From Paraburkholderia sp. BCC1884 (GTDB lineage Bacteria; Pseudomonadota; Gammaproteobacteria; Burkholderiales; Burkholderiaceae), in contig NZ_CAAJGL010000044.1 in the NCBI RefSeq assembly GCF_900996225.1, positions 62,001-126,000 of the forward strand: a stretch of 64,000 nt of DNA. Direction: 5' to 3'. Of this stretch, positions 27,166 through 38,521 are shown piece by piece; within the stretch, counting starts at the first letter, position 1, and the number at the start of each line of letters is the position of its first letter. The notes beneath the pieces are model-generated. The model was not told the DNA's origin. It made no database searches and saw nothing but the letters and a program-made list of their open reading frames with translations. A program made the translations under genes and the position numbers.

Positions 27166-28265
27166 CGCAAACACTGACTCTGAAAGATCGCGACCTGTTC
27201 TGGCCGCCCGCCGACGAACTCACCGAAGCCGCGGAACGCATCCGCGCGCGGCTCGGCGACTGGCCGCCGACCCACGCACCGTGGCGCATCTGCCTGAGTG
27301 CACCGAACGATCTGAACGGTGGCGACCTGGTCGTGATCGCCGATGCGCAGGACCACGGCGAGCAGATGGCACGCTGGCTGGTGCAGGGCGCGGGCGTGAT
27401 CGAGGCGTCGCAAAACAAGGCCACCTTGCATCTGGGCGGCGAGAAATACCGCCTTGAAGGTCATCTGGCCGAAGACTGGATCGCTGCGCTGGCCGCGTTC
27501 CTGGATTGCGGTTTCGATCCGCACGACGCGCTGGTGCTGGCGCTCGCGTGGCGCGATGGCGACGAAACCCGCGCCGCCGACGCTTTCCCGACCGACATCG
27601 CGCATTTCCCGCGCCTCGCCGGTTTGCCGGACGCGCCGGCTCAGCCGTTCGCGCGTTGCCCGGACCGGCTTGGCCTGTATCCGGTGCTGCCGACGGCGGA
27701 GTGGGTCGAGAAGGTGGTGGGCTTCGGCGTAAAGACGGTGCAGTTGCGCCGCAAATCGGCTGAACCGGCTGACGAACTCAAGCGCGAAATCGCCCGTTGC
27801 GTGGCGGTGGGCCGTCAGCACGACGCTCAGGTGTTCATCAACGACCACTGGCAGGCCGCGCTCGACGCGGGCGCTTACGGCGTCCACCTTGGCCAGGAGG
27901 ATGTGCATACGGCCGACCTGTCTGCATTGGCCAACGCCGGCATCCGCCTCGGTCTGTCGACGCACGGGTTCTACGAGATTCTGAAAGCGCTGCATTTCCG
28001 TCCCAGCTACATCGCGTTGGGTGCGGTGTTCCCGACCACCACCAAAGTCATGCCGACCGCTCCGCAGGGCCTGCGGCGTCTGGCACGCTACGTGCGCCTG
28101 CTCGACGGCGTCGTGCCGCTGGTGGCGATCGGCGGGATCGATCTGCAAGTGCTGCCTCAGGTACTGGCGACGGGCGTCGGCTGCGCGGCCGTGGTGCGGG
28201 CGGTGACGGAAGCGGCCGACCCGGCTGCCGCCGTTACTGCGCTGCAACATGCGTTTACGCAATAA
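27162..28265 (+). CDS. thiE: thiamine phosphate synthase with N-terminal extension
   Basis: The C-terminal 205 residues (from [15 protein letters not shown] at about 161) are a complete ThiE TIM barrel joining HMP-diphosphate and thiazole phosphate. Landmarks are [53 protein letters not shown] and LVAIGGID. In front is a 160-residue domain absent from E. coli ThiE. It contains [42 protein letters not shown] and an FPTDIAHFP linker. The latter part resembles the end of HMP-phosphate kinase (ThiD) domains fused to ThiE in related bacteria, but no kinase active site is evident. The start overlaps the thiG stop. Last gene of the riboswitch operon. Confidence 0.95.
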   Translation: MTQTLTLKDRDLFWPPADELTEAAERIRARLGDWPPTHAPWRICLSAPNDLNGGDLVVIADAQDHGEQMARWLVQGAGVIEASQNKATLHLGGEKYRLEGHLAEDWIAALAAFLDCGFDPHDALVLALAWRDGDETRAADAFPTDIAHFPRLAGLPDAPAQPFARCPDRLGLYPVLPTAEWVEKVVGFGVKTVQLRRKSAEPADELKREIARCVAVGRQHDAQVFINDHWQAALDAGAYGVHLGQEDVHTADLSALANAGIRLGLSTHGFYEILKALHFRPSYIALGAVFPTTTKVMPTAPQGLRRLARYVRLLDGVVPLVAIGGIDLQVLPQVLATGVGCAAVVRAVTEAADPAAAVTALQHAFTQ

Positions 28266-28360
28266 TCGTCACGTTTGGTAAAGGGGCAGGGCACCTCCAC
28301 GGCAACTTTTGCACGGTGGCCCTATAATTCGGCCTTCCGCGTAAAAGGACTGTCAGTTTC

Positions 28361-29182
28361 GTGTCTTCCAATCCCGAGACCTTACTCGAGCTGCGTGACG
28401 TCGACTTCGGTTACGGCGACCGGCTCGTTCTGTCGAACCTGAACCTGCGCTTCAAGCGCGGCCAGGTGGTCGCTGTCATGGGCGGCTCGGGGTGCGGCAA
28501 GACCACGGTGCTGCGCCTGATCGGCGGTCTGGTGCGCGCGCAGCGCGGCCAGATTCTGTTTCAGGGCCAGGACATCGGCCAGCAAACGCGCGACGGCCTG
28601 TATGCGCTGCGCCGCAAAATGGGCATGCTGTTCCAGTTCGGCGCGCTATTCACCGACATGTCGGTGTTCGAAAACGTCGCCTTCGCGCTGCGTGAGCACA
28701 CCGATCTCCCCGAAGAACTGCTCCGCGATCTCGTTCTGATGAAACTCAACGCGGTCGGCCTGCGCGGCGCGCGCGAACTGCTGCCGTCGGAGATTTCGGG
28801 CGGCATGGCGCGGCGCGTGGCGTTGGCGCGCGCCATCGCACTCGACCCCGAACTGATGATGTACGACGAGCCGTTCGCCGGCCTCGATCCGATTTCGCTC
28901 GGCATCACCGCGAATCTGATTCGCGCGCTGAATCAGGCGCTCGGCGCCACGTCGATCCTCGTCACGCACGACGTGCCGGAGTCGTTCGCGATTGCCGATT
29001 ACGTATATTTCCTCGCCAACGGCGGCGTGCACGCCGAAGGCACGCCGGCCGAATTGCGGGCGTCGACGGATGCCACGGTGCGCCAGTTCATCGACGGCGC
29101 GCCGGACGGCCCGTTCAAATTCCACTATCCCAGCAAGACGCCGCTCGCGGCGGACTTCGGCATCGGCGGAGGCCAATCATGA
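28361..29182 (+). CDS. mlaF: phospholipid transport ABC ATPase MlaF
   Basis: ATPase of the MlaFEDB complex, which drives phospholipid movement between inner membrane and outer membrane to keep outer-leaflet asymmetry. It has 273 residues starting at GTG 28361. Walker A is GGSGCGKTT (near residue 45), signature ISGGMARRVALAR, Walker B LMMYDEPFAGLDP, and the switch His lies in LVTHDVPE. It overlaps mlaE by ATGA (29179-29182). Upstream at 28323-28328 is a TATAAT, a possible promoter -10 box, but no good -35 accompanies it. Together with the genes to 36248 it reproduces the E. coli mlaFEDCB-ibaG-murA order with insertions. Confidence 0.97.
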   Translation: MSSNPETLLELRDVDFGYGDRLVLSNLNLRFKRGQVVAVMGGSGCGKTTVLRLIGGLVRAQRGQILFQGQDIGQQTRDGLYALRRKMGMLFQFGALFTDMSVFENVAFALREHTDLPEELLRDLVLMKLNAVGLRGARELLPSEISGGMARRVALARAIALDPELMMYDEPFAGLDPISLGITANLIRALNQALGATSILVTHDVPESFAIADYVYFLANGGVHAEGTPAELRASTDATVRQFIDGAPDGPFKFHYPSKTPLAADFGIGGGQS

Positions 29183-29946
29183 TCAGTGCGATCGGCCGCT
29201 CGGTGATCGGCGGGCTCGGCACGGCCGGCTATGCCACGCGTTTCTTCTTCCGTTTGCTGCTGGAATTTTTTCCGCTGTTGCGCCGTCCGCGGCTTGTCAC
29301 GAAGCAGATCCACTTCGTGGGTAATTATTCGCTTGTGATCATCGCCGTGTCGGGGTTGTTCGTCGGCTTCGTGCTTGGATTGCAGGGTTACTACACGCTG
29401 AATCGCTACGGTTCCGAGCAGGCCTTGGGGCTGCTGGTGGCGCTGTCGCTCGTGCGGGAACTCGGACCGGTGGTCACGGCGCTGCTGTTCGCCGGCCGCG
29501 CGGGCACCTCGCTCACTGCCGAAATCGGTCTGATGAAAGCGGGCGAACAACTCACCGCGATGGAAATGATGGCGGTCGACCCGGTCAAGGTCGTGGTCGC
29601 GCCGCGCCTGTGGGCGGGCATCATTGCGATGCCGGTCCTTGCTGCGATTTTCAGTGCGGTCGGCGTGTTCGGTGGCTATGTGGTGGGCGTGCTGCTGATC
29701 GGCGTCGATTCCGGCGCGTTCTGGTCGCAGATGCAAGGTGGCGTCGATGTCTGGCGCGATGTCGGTGCCGGCGTCGTCAAGAGTGTGGTGTTCGGCCTCG
29801 CGGTGACGTTCGTGGCGCTGTTTCAGGGCTATGAAGCCAAGCCGACGCCGGAAGGTGTGTCGCGTGCCACGACCAAGACGGTCGTGTATGCGTCGCTCGC
29901 GGTGCTCGGCCTCGATTTTCTGCTGACCGCATTGATGTTCAGCTAA
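29179..29946 (+). CDS. mlaE: phospholipid transport permease MlaE
   Basis: A 255-residue inner-membrane permease of the MlaE (DUF140) family with five to six hydrophobic segments. The family core is present: FVGNYSLVIIAVSGLFVGFVLGLQGYY, LVRELGPVVTALLFAGRAGTSLTAEIGLMKAGEQLTAMEMM in two parts, and a C-terminal GFEA-type region GYEAKPTPEGVSRATTKTVV. It forms the dimeric membrane core that sits on MlaF and under the MlaD ring. The start overlaps the mlaF stop; mlaD follows 85 bases downstream. Confidence 0.97.
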   Translation: MISAIGRSVIGGLGTAGYATRFFFRLLLEFFPLLRRPRLVTKQIHFVGNYSLVIIAVSGLFVGFVLGLQGYYTLNRYGSEQALGLLVALSLVRELGPVVTALLFAGRAGTSLTAEIGLMKAGEQLTAMEMMAVDPVKVVVAPRLWAGIIAMPVLAAIFSAVGVFGGYVVGVLLIGVDSGAFWSQMQGGVDVWRDVGAGVVKSVVFGLAVTFVALFQGYEAKPTPEGVSRATTKTVVYASLAVLGLDFLLTALMFS

Positions 29947-30031
29947 GACTGCGCCGTACGTTTTCCGCCGGCGGCGCGTCGATGCACGCGCCCGGCGGGC
30001 AGCGGCGACGGCGTGGCGGATTCACTTTGGG

Positions 30032-30613
30032 ATGACGATGAAAAAGACTGCTCTCGACTTCTGGGTCGGCCTGTTCGTAGTGTTGGGTTTCGTGGCGCTG
30101 CTGTTTCTCGCGCTGAAGGCCGGCAACATGAGCTCGTTGTCGTTCCAGGCAACGTATCCGGTCAAACTCAAGTTCGACAATATCGGCGGCCTCAAGGCTC
30201 GCGCGCCTGTAAAGAGCGCGGGCGTGACGGTGGGCCGCGTCGAGTCGATCGGTTTCGACAGCAACGCGTATCAGGCTGTCGTGACGATCGACCTGGACAA
30301 GCAATACCAGTTTCCGAAGGACACGTCGGCCAAGATTCTGACCTCGGGTCTGCTCGGTGAACAGTACATCGGGCTCGAACCCGGCGGCGACACCGAGATG
30401 CTCAAGGCGGGCGACACGATCTCGATGACGCAATCGGCCATCGTGCTCGAAAACCTCATCGGACAATTTCTGTATAGCAAGGCCGCGGATTCGGGCGCGT
30501 CCAAGCCGGGCGCAGCGCCGCCGGCTGCGCCCGCAGCAGCGCCCGCGCCGGCGGTTGCGGCGCCGGGTGTCGCGGCCTCGGGCGTAGCGGCGTCCGGCGC
30601 CGCCGCCCAATAA
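30032..30613 (+). CDS. mlaD: MCE-domain substrate-binding protein MlaD
   Basis: A 193-residue protein with one N-terminal membrane anchor (about residues 8-28) and a single MCE domain (about 35-120, with VKLKFDNIGGLKARAPVKSAG and SGLLGEQYIGLEPGGD). MlaD hexamers form a periplasmic ring on MlaFEB that holds lipid. The MCE domain is followed by MTQSAIVLENLIGQFLYSKAAD, the helix that lines the ring pore. The last 40 residues are an Ala/Pro/Val-rich tail of low complexity, longer than in E. coli. The start is ATG 30032 or ATG 30038. Confidence 0.96.
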   Translation: MTMKKTALDFWVGLFVVLGFVALLFLALKAGNMSSLSFQATYPVKLKFDNIGGLKARAPVKSAGVTVGRVESIGFDSNAYQAVVTIDLDKQYQFPKDTSAKILTSGLLGEQYIGLEPGGDTEMLKAGDTISMTQSAIVLENLIGQFLYSKAADSGASKPGAAPPAAPAAAPAPAVAAPGVAASGVAASGAAAQ

Positions 30614-30626
30614 GGAGAACAAGAAA

Positions 30627-31673
30627 ATGCAGACCACACAAAACGGGGGCGCGCGCGCGTTCCAGACGGCCAAACTTGCGCTCGCGGTAGCGCTGCTGGC
30701 CGGTTGCACGACCGTGCAGACACCGACCAAGGGCGACCCGCTCGAAGGCCTGAACCGCACGATCTTCACTGTCAACGACAAGCTCGATCAGTACGCGCTG
30801 AAGCCGGTTGCCAAGGGCTACGTGTGGGCGACGCCGCAGCCGGTGCGCGACAGCGTGACGAACTTCTTCTCGAACATCGGCGACGTCTACATTGCGGCGA
30901 ACAACCTGCTGCAGTTGAAGATCACCGATGGCGTGGAAGACATCATGCGGGTGGTGATCAACACGGTGTTCGGTGTCGGCGGCCTGTTCGACGTGGCGAC
31001 GCTTGCCAGGCTGCCCAAGCACGACAACGACCTCGGCCTGACGTTGGGTCACTATGGCGTGCCGGCGGGTCCGTATCTCGTGCTGCCGCTGTTCGGGCCG
31101 AGCACCGTGCGCGACGCAGTGGGCTCGATCGGCAACTACTACGTGAATCCGCTCAGCTACATTCATCCGGATGGTCTGAGCTGGGCGCTGTATGGTCTGA
31201 ACGTGGTCAACACGCGTGCCAACCTGCTGAACGCGAGCGACGTGCTGGAAGGCGCCGCGCTCGACAAGTACTCGTTCGTACGTAACGCGTATCTGCAGCG
31301 TCGCGAGTATCTGTTGTCGGACGGCAAGCAGTCGCAGTCGCTGCCGAACTACGGCGACGAAGCCCCGCTGCCCAAGTATGACGATGTCGACAGCGGCGCA
31401 GCCGCGCCGGCGGCCGGAGCGACCGGCACGGCCGGCGCCGCGGCGGGCACGCAAGCTGCTGCCAGATCGTCGGCGGCATCCGGTGCGGCCGCGGCGACGC
31501 CGCCGCAAGCGGCATCGGCGGCAGGCGCGAATGCGGCGGCTCCCGAGGCCGCTTCCGGCAGTTCCGAATCGCCGCCGCTGGACCTGAACGGCGGCCCTGA
31601 AACGACGCAGATTCCGGCTGGGCAGCTGGTGCCGCCTTCGCGTTTCAACTTCCCCTCATTCAAATTGCGCTGA
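30627..31673 (+). CDS. mlaA: outer membrane lipoprotein MlaA (VacJ)
   Basis: A 348-residue lipoprotein that removes misplaced phospholipid from the outer leaflet and hands it to MlaC. The signal peptide ends in a lipobox LLAGC with Cys27. The MlaA domain (about 30-235) shows DPLEGLNRTIFTVNDKLDQY, FFSNIGDVYIAANNLLQ, LGHYGVPAGPYLVLPLFGPSTVRDA in parts, and YSFVRNAYLQRREYLL. Residues 255-325 are an Ala/Gly/Pro-rich low-complexity tail not found in E. coli MlaA. The gene starts 13 bases after mlaD. In E. coli mlaA is far from mlaFEDCB; here it lies inside the cluster, as in many beta-proteobacteria. A GGAGAA ribosome site precedes it. Confidence 0.96.
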   Translation: MQTTQNGGARAFQTAKLALAVALLAGCTTVQTPTKGDPLEGLNRTIFTVNDKLDQYALKPVAKGYVWATPQPVRDSVTNFFSNIGDVYIAANNLLQLKITDGVEDIMRVVINTVFGVGGLFDVATLARLPKHDNDLGLTLGHYGVPAGPYLVLPLFGPSTVRDAVGSIGNYYVNPLSYIHPDGLSWALYGLNVVNTRANLLNASDVLEGAALDKYSFVRNAYLQRREYLLSDGKQSQSLPNYGDEAPLPKYDDVDSGAAAPAAGATGTAGAAAGTQAAARSSAASGAAAATPPQAASAAGANAAAPEAASGSSESPPLDLNGGPETTQIPAGQLVPPSRFNFPSFKLR

Positions 31674-31787
31674 TCGTACGGCCGTAACAGTTCGACACGA
31701 CTCTCGCAGTTTGCGCGTGGATTACCGCTGAACTCGCGTGTTAATGTCGGCTCAAACGGTTGCACTATTTTTAAGGCTAAGCTCGAA

Positions 31788-32420
31788 ATGAAAAAATTCT
31801 TCCTGATTCCGTTGTTCGCTGCATTGTTCTCGTTCGCCAGTGCCGGCGCATCGGCACAAGCGGTCGATTCCAATTCGCCGGACGGCATGATCAAGACGGT
31901 TACGCAGCAAGTGATCGACGCGGTTCGCAGCGACAAGTCGATCCAGCAAGGCGATATCTCGCACATCACCAGGCTCGTCAACGAAAAGATTCTGCCGTAC
32001 ACGGATTTCCGCCGCACCACGCAACTGGCGATGGGCCGCAACTGGCGCAGCGCCACGCCCGAACAGCAGAACCAGATCGTCGACCAGTTCAAGATGCTGC
32101 TGATCCGCACGTACTCGGGCGCGCTCGCTCAAGTTCGCGACCAGCAGATCCAGTACAAGCCGTTCCGCATGAACCCGGACGACACCGACACGGTGGTGCG
32201 CTCGGTCGTGATGAACAACGGCTCGCCGATCGAACTCGACTACCGTCTGTACAAGACGCCGCAAGGCTGGCGCGTGTATGACATCAACGTGCTCGGCGCA
32301 TGGCTGATTCAGGCGTATCAACAGCAGTTCAACGAGCAGATCCAGCAGAAGGGCGTGGACGGACTGATCCAGTTCCTCACGCAACGCAACCAGCAACTGG
32401 CTGCGGGCAAGGCGTCGTGA
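31788..32420 (+). CDS. mlaC: periplasmic phospholipid-binding protein MlaC
   Basis: A 210-residue periplasmic protein (MlaC/Ttg2D family) that shuttles phospholipid between MlaA at the outer membrane and MlaD at the inner membrane. The signal peptide covers about residues 1-22 (KKFFLIPLFAALFSFASAGASA). Family features include YTDFRRTTQLAMGRNWRSATPEQQNQ in parts, the DTVVRSVVMNNGSPIELDYRLYKTPQGWRVYDINVLGAWL core and a C-terminal helix. It is separated from mlaA by 114 bases with no evident terminator. Its stop overlaps the GTG start of mlaB (32417-32420). Confidence 0.96.
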   Translation: MKKFFLIPLFAALFSFASAGASAQAVDSNSPDGMIKTVTQQVIDAVRSDKSIQQGDISHITRLVNEKILPYTDFRRTTQLAMGRNWRSATPEQQNQIVDQFKMLLIRTYSGALAQVRDQQIQYKPFRMNPDDTDTVVRSVVMNNGSPIELDYRLYKTPQGWRVYDINVLGAWLIQAYQQQFNEQIQQKGVDGLIQFLTQRNQQLAAGKAS

Positions 32421-32701
32421 GCGACGTGCTGAGCCCGGTCGCGGACCGCTTCGAATGCGGCGCGACACTGACCCACGAGAGCGCGAAGGCCGCGCTCGAG
32501 GCGGGTCTGCAACGGATCGCTGCGGGCGCGAACGGGGTCGACTGCGCGCCGCTCGCGCAGTTCGATTCGTCCGCGCTGGCGGTTCTGCTCGCGTGGGAAC
32601 GGGCCGCGCAGGCGCGCGGCTTTCACTTCGAGATCGTCAATTTGCCGGCTGGTCTCGCCAGTCTCGCGCATGCCTACGGCGTCGATACGCTGATCGGTTG
32701 A
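32417..32701 (+). CDS. mlaB: STAS-domain protein MlaB
   Basis: A 94-residue cytoplasmic STAS-domain subunit that stabilises MlaF in the Mla complex. The start is GTG 32417, overlapping the mlaC TGA. The pattern VDCAPLAQFDSSALAVLLAWERAA is the STAS core; the Ser-Ser after FD aligns with the Thr/Ser position important in E. coli MlaB. FEIVNLPAGLASLAHAYGVDTLI completes the fold. Longer frames running upstream overlap mlaC and are not supported. Confidence 0.93.
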   Translation: MSDVLSPVADRFECGATLTHESAKAALEAGLQRIAAGANGVDCAPLAQFDSSALAVLLAWERAAQARGFHFEIVNLPAGLASLAHAYGVDTLIG

Positions 32702-32935
32702 CTCGAGTTGGCGCTTTAGCGCTTACTCCGGTCCCACGCAGCTTCGTTGTATGGGACGACATTGACGCTCTGAGCGCGTCACCTTCAATCCTCTCCGCTC
32801 AGATGGGGCTGTCGATTTTTGCCCTATAATCAAACGTTTTTTGGGGCACTTAACCGGCCCCAATTCCGTCCTCCCAGCACTTGTGCGCCCCTCCCGGGGC
32901 CTCTATAGGCGCCGCGACGCACGCGGCCCACAGTC

Positions 32936-33868
32936 ATGTCAGCCATAGAAATTCGTAACGTCAAGAAGCGCTACAAGGATTTGCAAGCGCTCAAGGGCGT
33001 CAGCCTCACGGTGGAAGAAGGCGAGTTCTTCGGACTGCTCGGTCCGAACGGCGCGGGCAAGACGACGCTCATCAGCATCCTCGCAGGTCTCGCGCGTGCC
33101 GACGAAGGCAACATCGCCGTACGCGGCCACGACGTCGTCAGCGATTTTCGCGATGCGCGCCGCTCGCTCGGTGTAGTGCCGCAGGAACTCGTGTTCGATC
33201 CATTCTTTACCGTCCGCGAAACGTTGCGCATTCAGTCCGGCTACTACGGGCTGCGCAATAACGACGCGTGGATCGACGAGATCATGGCCAATCTCGACCT
33301 CACCGACAAAGCCGACGCCAACATGCGCGCGCTGTCGGGCGGCATGAAGCGTCGCGTGCTGGTCGCGCAGGCGCTGGTTCATCGGCCGCCGGTGATCGTG
33401 CTCGACGAGCCGACCGCGGGCGTCGACGTCGAATTGCGTCAAACGCTGTGGAAATTCATTTCGCGCCTGAATCGCGAAGGTCACACTATCGTGCTGACCA
33501 CGCATTATCTGGAAGAAGCCGAATCGCTGTGCGACCGCATCGCGATGCTGCGGCGCGGGGAAGTGGTCGCGCTCGAACGCACCAGCACGCTGTTGCAGCG
33601 CTTTGCCGGCATGCAATTGTTCCTGCGTTTCGCGCAGGGCGCGTTGCCGGCTGAATTGCGCGCGCTCGAAGTGGAAAGCGGCCCGGGCAACGGCAATGGC
33701 CGCCAGCATCTGCTGCGCCTCGCGAGCTACGACGACGTCGAGAAAATTCTCGCGCAGTGCCGCGCGGCGGGCTGCACGCTGGAAGAAATCGAGGTCCGCA
33801 AGGCCGATCTCGAAGATGTGTTCGTTCAGGTGATGAACGGTCCGGAAGTGATCGAGGGGCTGGCATGA
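32936..33868 (+). CDS. ABC exporter ATP-binding protein (YadG-like)
   Basis: A 310-residue ATPase of the DRA/CcmA-type (ABC-2) exporter family. Walker A is GPNGAGKTT near residue 38, the signature LSGGMKRRVLVAQAL, Walker B VIVLDEPTAGVD and the switch His is in LTTHYLEEAE. The C-terminal 90 residues are an extension with a degenerate alpha/beta domain (ELRALEVESGPGNG...ADLEDVFVQVMNG). It overlaps its permease by ATGA (33865-33868). The pair is inserted between mlaB and ibaG, in a cluster otherwise devoted to the envelope. The substrate is unknown; lipid, polysaccharide or drug export is usual in the family. Confidence 0.93.
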   Translation: MSAIEIRNVKKRYKDLQALKGVSLTVEEGEFFGLLGPNGAGKTTLISILAGLARADEGNIAVRGHDVVSDFRDARRSLGVVPQELVFDPFFTVRETLRIQSGYYGLRNNDAWIDEIMANLDLTDKADANMRALSGGMKRRVLVAQALVHRPPVIVLDEPTAGVDVELRQTLWKFISRLNREGHTIVLTTHYLEEAESLCDRIAMLRRGEVVALERTSTLLQRFAGMQLFLRFAQGALPAELRALEVESGPGNGNGRQHLLRLASYDDVEKILAQCRAAGCTLEEIEVRKADLEDVFVQVMNGPEVIEGLA

Positions 33869-34620
33869 GCGGTTTTCGTACGCTGTTTTATAAAGAACTG
33901 CTGCGGTTCTGGAAGGTCGCATTCCAGACCGTGCTCGCGCCGGTCATCACCGCGCTGCTGTATCTGACGATTTTCGGCCACGCGCTGCGCGGCCACGTGC
34001 AGGTCTATCCGGGCGTCGAATACACGAGCTTCCTGATTCCAGGCCTCGTCATGATGAGCGTGTTGCAGAACGCGTTTGCGAACAGTTCGTCTTCGCTGAT
34101 CCAGTCGAAGATCACCGGCAACCTGGTGTTCGTACTGCTGCCGCCGCTCTCGCACTACGAGATGTTCGGCGCCTACGTGCTCGCGGCGGTCGCGCGTGGG
34201 CTGGCGGTCGGCTTCGGCGTGTTCATCGTGACGATCTGGTTCGTGCCGGTCAGCTTCAACGCGCCGCTCTACATCGTCGCGTTCGCCATTCTCGGCGCGG
34301 GAATTCTCGGCACGCTCGGCCTGATCGCCGGCATCTGGGCCGAGAAATTCGATCAGCTCGCCGCGTTCCAGAACTTTCTGATCATGCCGCTCACGTTCCT
34401 CTCGGGCGTGTTCTACTCGACGCACACACTGCCGCCGGTATGGCGCGAAGTGTCACGGCTGAATCCCTTTTTCTACATGATCGACGGCTTTCGCTACGGT
34501 TTCTTCGGGATGTCGGATATCGATCCGCTCGCGAGCCTGGCGATCGTTGCCGGTTTCTTTGTGGTGCTGGCCGTGATCGCGATGCGCATGCTCGCGTCCG
34601 GCTTCAAACTGCGCCACTGA
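33865..34620 (+). CDS. ABC-2 type permease (YadH-like)
   Basis: A 251-residue inner-membrane permease with six membrane segments. The start at 33865 overlaps the ATPase stop. Family features are FYKELLRFWKVAFQTVLAPVITALLYLTIFG in parts, the EYTSFLIPGLVMMSVLQNAFANSSSSLIQSKITGN segment, PLTFLSGVFYSTHTLPP, and RLNPFFYMIDGFRYGFFG near the C-terminus. This matches the YadH group, which pairs with YadG. ibaG follows after 14 bases, so the exporter is probably cotranscribed with ibaG-murA-his. Confidence 0.93.
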   Translation: MSGFRTLFYKELLRFWKVAFQTVLAPVITALLYLTIFGHALRGHVQVYPGVEYTSFLIPGLVMMSVLQNAFANSSSSLIQSKITGNLVFVLLPPLSHYEMFGAYVLAAVARGLAVGFGVFIVTIWFVPVSFNAPLYIVAFAILGAGILGTLGLIAGIWAEKFDQLAAFQNFLIMPLTFLSGVFYSTHTLPPVWREVSRLNPFFYMIDGFRYGFFGMSDIDPLASLAIVAGFFVVLAVIAMRMLASGFKLRH

Positions 34621-34634
34621 CAGGAGCTTCTCTC

Positions 34635-34874
34635 ATGTTGCCGACTCCCGAACAGGTCAAGCAATACATCGCGGCTGGACTCGCTTGCCAGCATCTCGAA
34701 GTCGAAGGCGACGGTCAGCATTTCTTTGCGACCATCGTTTCGCCTAGCTTCGAAGGCAAGCGTCCGATTCAGCGCCACCAACTCGTGTATGCGGCGCTCG
34801 GCGACCGCATGCGCGAAGAAATCCACGCGCTCAGCATGAAGACGCTGACGCCCGCCGAATGGCAGAACGCGTAA
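34635..34874 (+). CDS. ibaG: BolA-family protein IbaG
   Basis: A 79-residue BolA/IbaG-family protein, starting at ATG 34635 with AGGAG upstream. BolA proteins bind monothiol glutaredoxins through a shared 2Fe-2S cluster. IbaG of enteric bacteria sits next to murA, as here, and has been linked to acid response and the cell envelope. The class II BolA pattern is visible: QYIAAGLACQHLEVEGDGQHFFATIVS, then GKRPIQRHQLVYAALGDRM with the conserved His, and HALSMKTLTPAEW. Frames running further upstream overlap the permease gene. Confidence 0.95.
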   Translation: MLPTPEQVKQYIAAGLACQHLEVEGDGQHFFATIVSPSFEGKRPIQRHQLVYAALGDRMREEIHALSMKTLTPAEWQNA

Positions 34875-36931
<2,057 letters not shown>

Positions 36932-36935
36932 AAAG

Positions 36936-36951
36936 CGGGCCAAGCGGCCCG
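36936..36951 (+). repeat. intercistronic hairpin hisG-hisD
   Basis: CGGGCC (36936-36941) and GGCCCG (36946-36951) with a 4-base loop, starting four bases after the hisG stop. No T-run of terminator type follows. Confidence 0.5.
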
Positions 36952-37000
36952 ATCGTTGTTAGTGTGACCACGCTGTAGCCTTACCGGAACGGATACCCGT

Positions 37001-38332
37001 ATGTCTATCAAGATTCGCAAACTCGATTCCACTGCTCCCGGCTTTCATCAGTCGCTGCACGCGGTGCTCGCTTTCGAGGCGAGCGAAGACGAAGCAATCG
37101 AGCGCTCGGTCGCGCAGATTCTGAGCGACGTGAAGGCGCGTGGCGACGCGGCGGTGCTCGAGTACACGAACCGTTTCGACCGGCTCGAAGCAAAAAGCGT
37201 CGACGCGCTCGAATTGCCGATGGCCGAGCTCGAAGCCGCGCTGGAAGGGCTCGAGCCGAAGCGCCGCGCAGCGCTCGAAGCGGCGGCGGCGCGCGTGCGC
37301 GGCTACCACGAGAAGCAGAAGATCGAATGTGGCAGCCATAGCTGGCAGTACACGGAAGCCGACGGCACGGTGCTCGGCCAGAAGGTCACGCCGCTGGATC
37401 GCGCGGGTATCTATGTGCCGGGCGGCAAGGCGGCGTATCCGTCGTCCGTGTTGATGAACGCGATTCCGGCGCGAGTGGCCGGCGTGCGCGAAATCGTCAT
37501 GGTCGTGCCGACGCCGGACGGCGTGAAGAATCCGCTGGTGCTGGCCGCCGCGCTGCTGGGCGGCGTGGATCGCGTGTTCACGATCGGCGGCGCGCAGGCA
37601 GTGGCGGCGCTCGCCTACGGCACGGCAACGGTGCCCGCGGTCGACAAGATCTGCGGGCCGGGCAATGCGTATGTCGCGTCGGCCAAGCGCCGCGTGTTCG
37701 GCACGGTCGGTATCGACATGATCGCCGGTCCGTCGGAAATCCTGGTCTTGTGCGACGGCACCACCGACCCGCGCTGGGTCGCAATGGACCTGTTCTCCCA
37801 AGCCGAGCACGACGAACTCGCGCAATCCATCCTGCTGTGCCCGGACGATGCATTCATCGCCCGCGTCCACGATGCGATCAACGAATTGCTGCCGACCATG
37901 CCGCGCCGCGACGTGATCCGTACGTCGCTGGAAAATCGCGGCGCGCTGATCAAGGTGCGCGACATGGCGGAAGCCTGCGCGATCGCCAACGAAATCGCGC
38001 CGGAGCACCTCGAAATCTCCGCGCTGGAACCGCATCAATGGGGCCAACTGATCCGCCATGCCGGCGCGATCTTCCTCGGCCGCTACACCAGCGAAAGCCT
38101 CGGCGACTACTGCGCTGGACCTAATCACGTCTTGCCAACGTCTCGTACCGCACGGTTCTCGTCACCTTTGGGCGTCTATGATTTCTTCAAGCGTTCGAGC
38201 GTGATCGAAGTGAGCGCGGAAGGTGCGCAGACGCTCGGCGAAATCGCTGCCGAACTTGCGTACGGCGAGGGTTTGCAGGCGCATGCCCGCAGCGCCGAAT
38301 ACCGGATGCGGCACAACGGTGAACGCGGCTAA
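37001..38332 (+). CDS. hisD: histidinol dehydrogenase
   Basis: Zinc enzyme performing the last two oxidations from histidinol to histidine with NAD. It has 443 residues, the normal length. Family signatures are [27 protein letters not shown] (in parts), the histidinol dehydrogenase signature region [15 protein letters not shown] and [14 protein letters not shown] with the metal ligands Gln-x-x-His, and APEHLEI near the C-terminus. NHVLPT followed by TARFSS is also typical. The gene lies third in the murA-his series, 69 bases after hisG. Confidence 0.98.
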   Translation: MSIKIRKLDSTAPGFHQSLHAVLAFEASEDEAIERSVAQILSDVKARGDAAVLEYTNRFDRLEAKSVDALELPMAELEAALEGLEPKRRAALEAAAARVRGYHEKQKIECGSHSWQYTEADGTVLGQKVTPLDRAGIYVPGGKAAYPSSVLMNAIPARVAGVREIVMVVPTPDGVKNPLVLAAALLGGVDRVFTIGGAQAVAALAYGTATVPAVDKICGPGNAYVASAKRRVFGTVGIDMIAGPSEILVLCDGTTDPRWVAMDLFSQAEHDELAQSILLCPDDAFIARVHDAINELLPTMPRRDVIRTSLENRGALIKVRDMAEACAIANEIAPEHLEISALEPHQWGQLIRHAGAIFLGRYTSESLGDYCAGPNHVLPTSRTARFSSPLGVYDFFKRSSVIEVSAEGAQTLGEIAAELAYGEGLQAHARSAEYRMRHNGERG

Positions 38333-38521
38333 GCGCCGCCGATCGCGGCAAGCCTGAAATCGGTATAGGAACGCGGGGGCATCGAACCGATACCCCTTCG
38401 ATTCCAGCGACGGATTGCGCCCGCTGCGCCGTTCAATAACGAGAACACAGACCAACCTGGGACGGCTCCCTAGCCGCCATTGCCAGGCCGGCGCCCCTCT
38501 CGCGGCCCGGTCCACTGACCT

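Noticed and set aside
28309..28328. TATAAT box upstream of mlaF as a promoter (a similar box is at 32825-32830 before the YadG-like gene)
   Set aside because: The -10 hexamers are good, but no -35 element lies at 16-18 bases. TTGCAC before mlaF is only 8 bases away. Left out as features.
32939..33922. Long antisense frame over the YadG-like ATPase gene
   Set aside because: Mirror of a real gene with Walker A, signature and Walker B on the plus strand; antisense product has no features.
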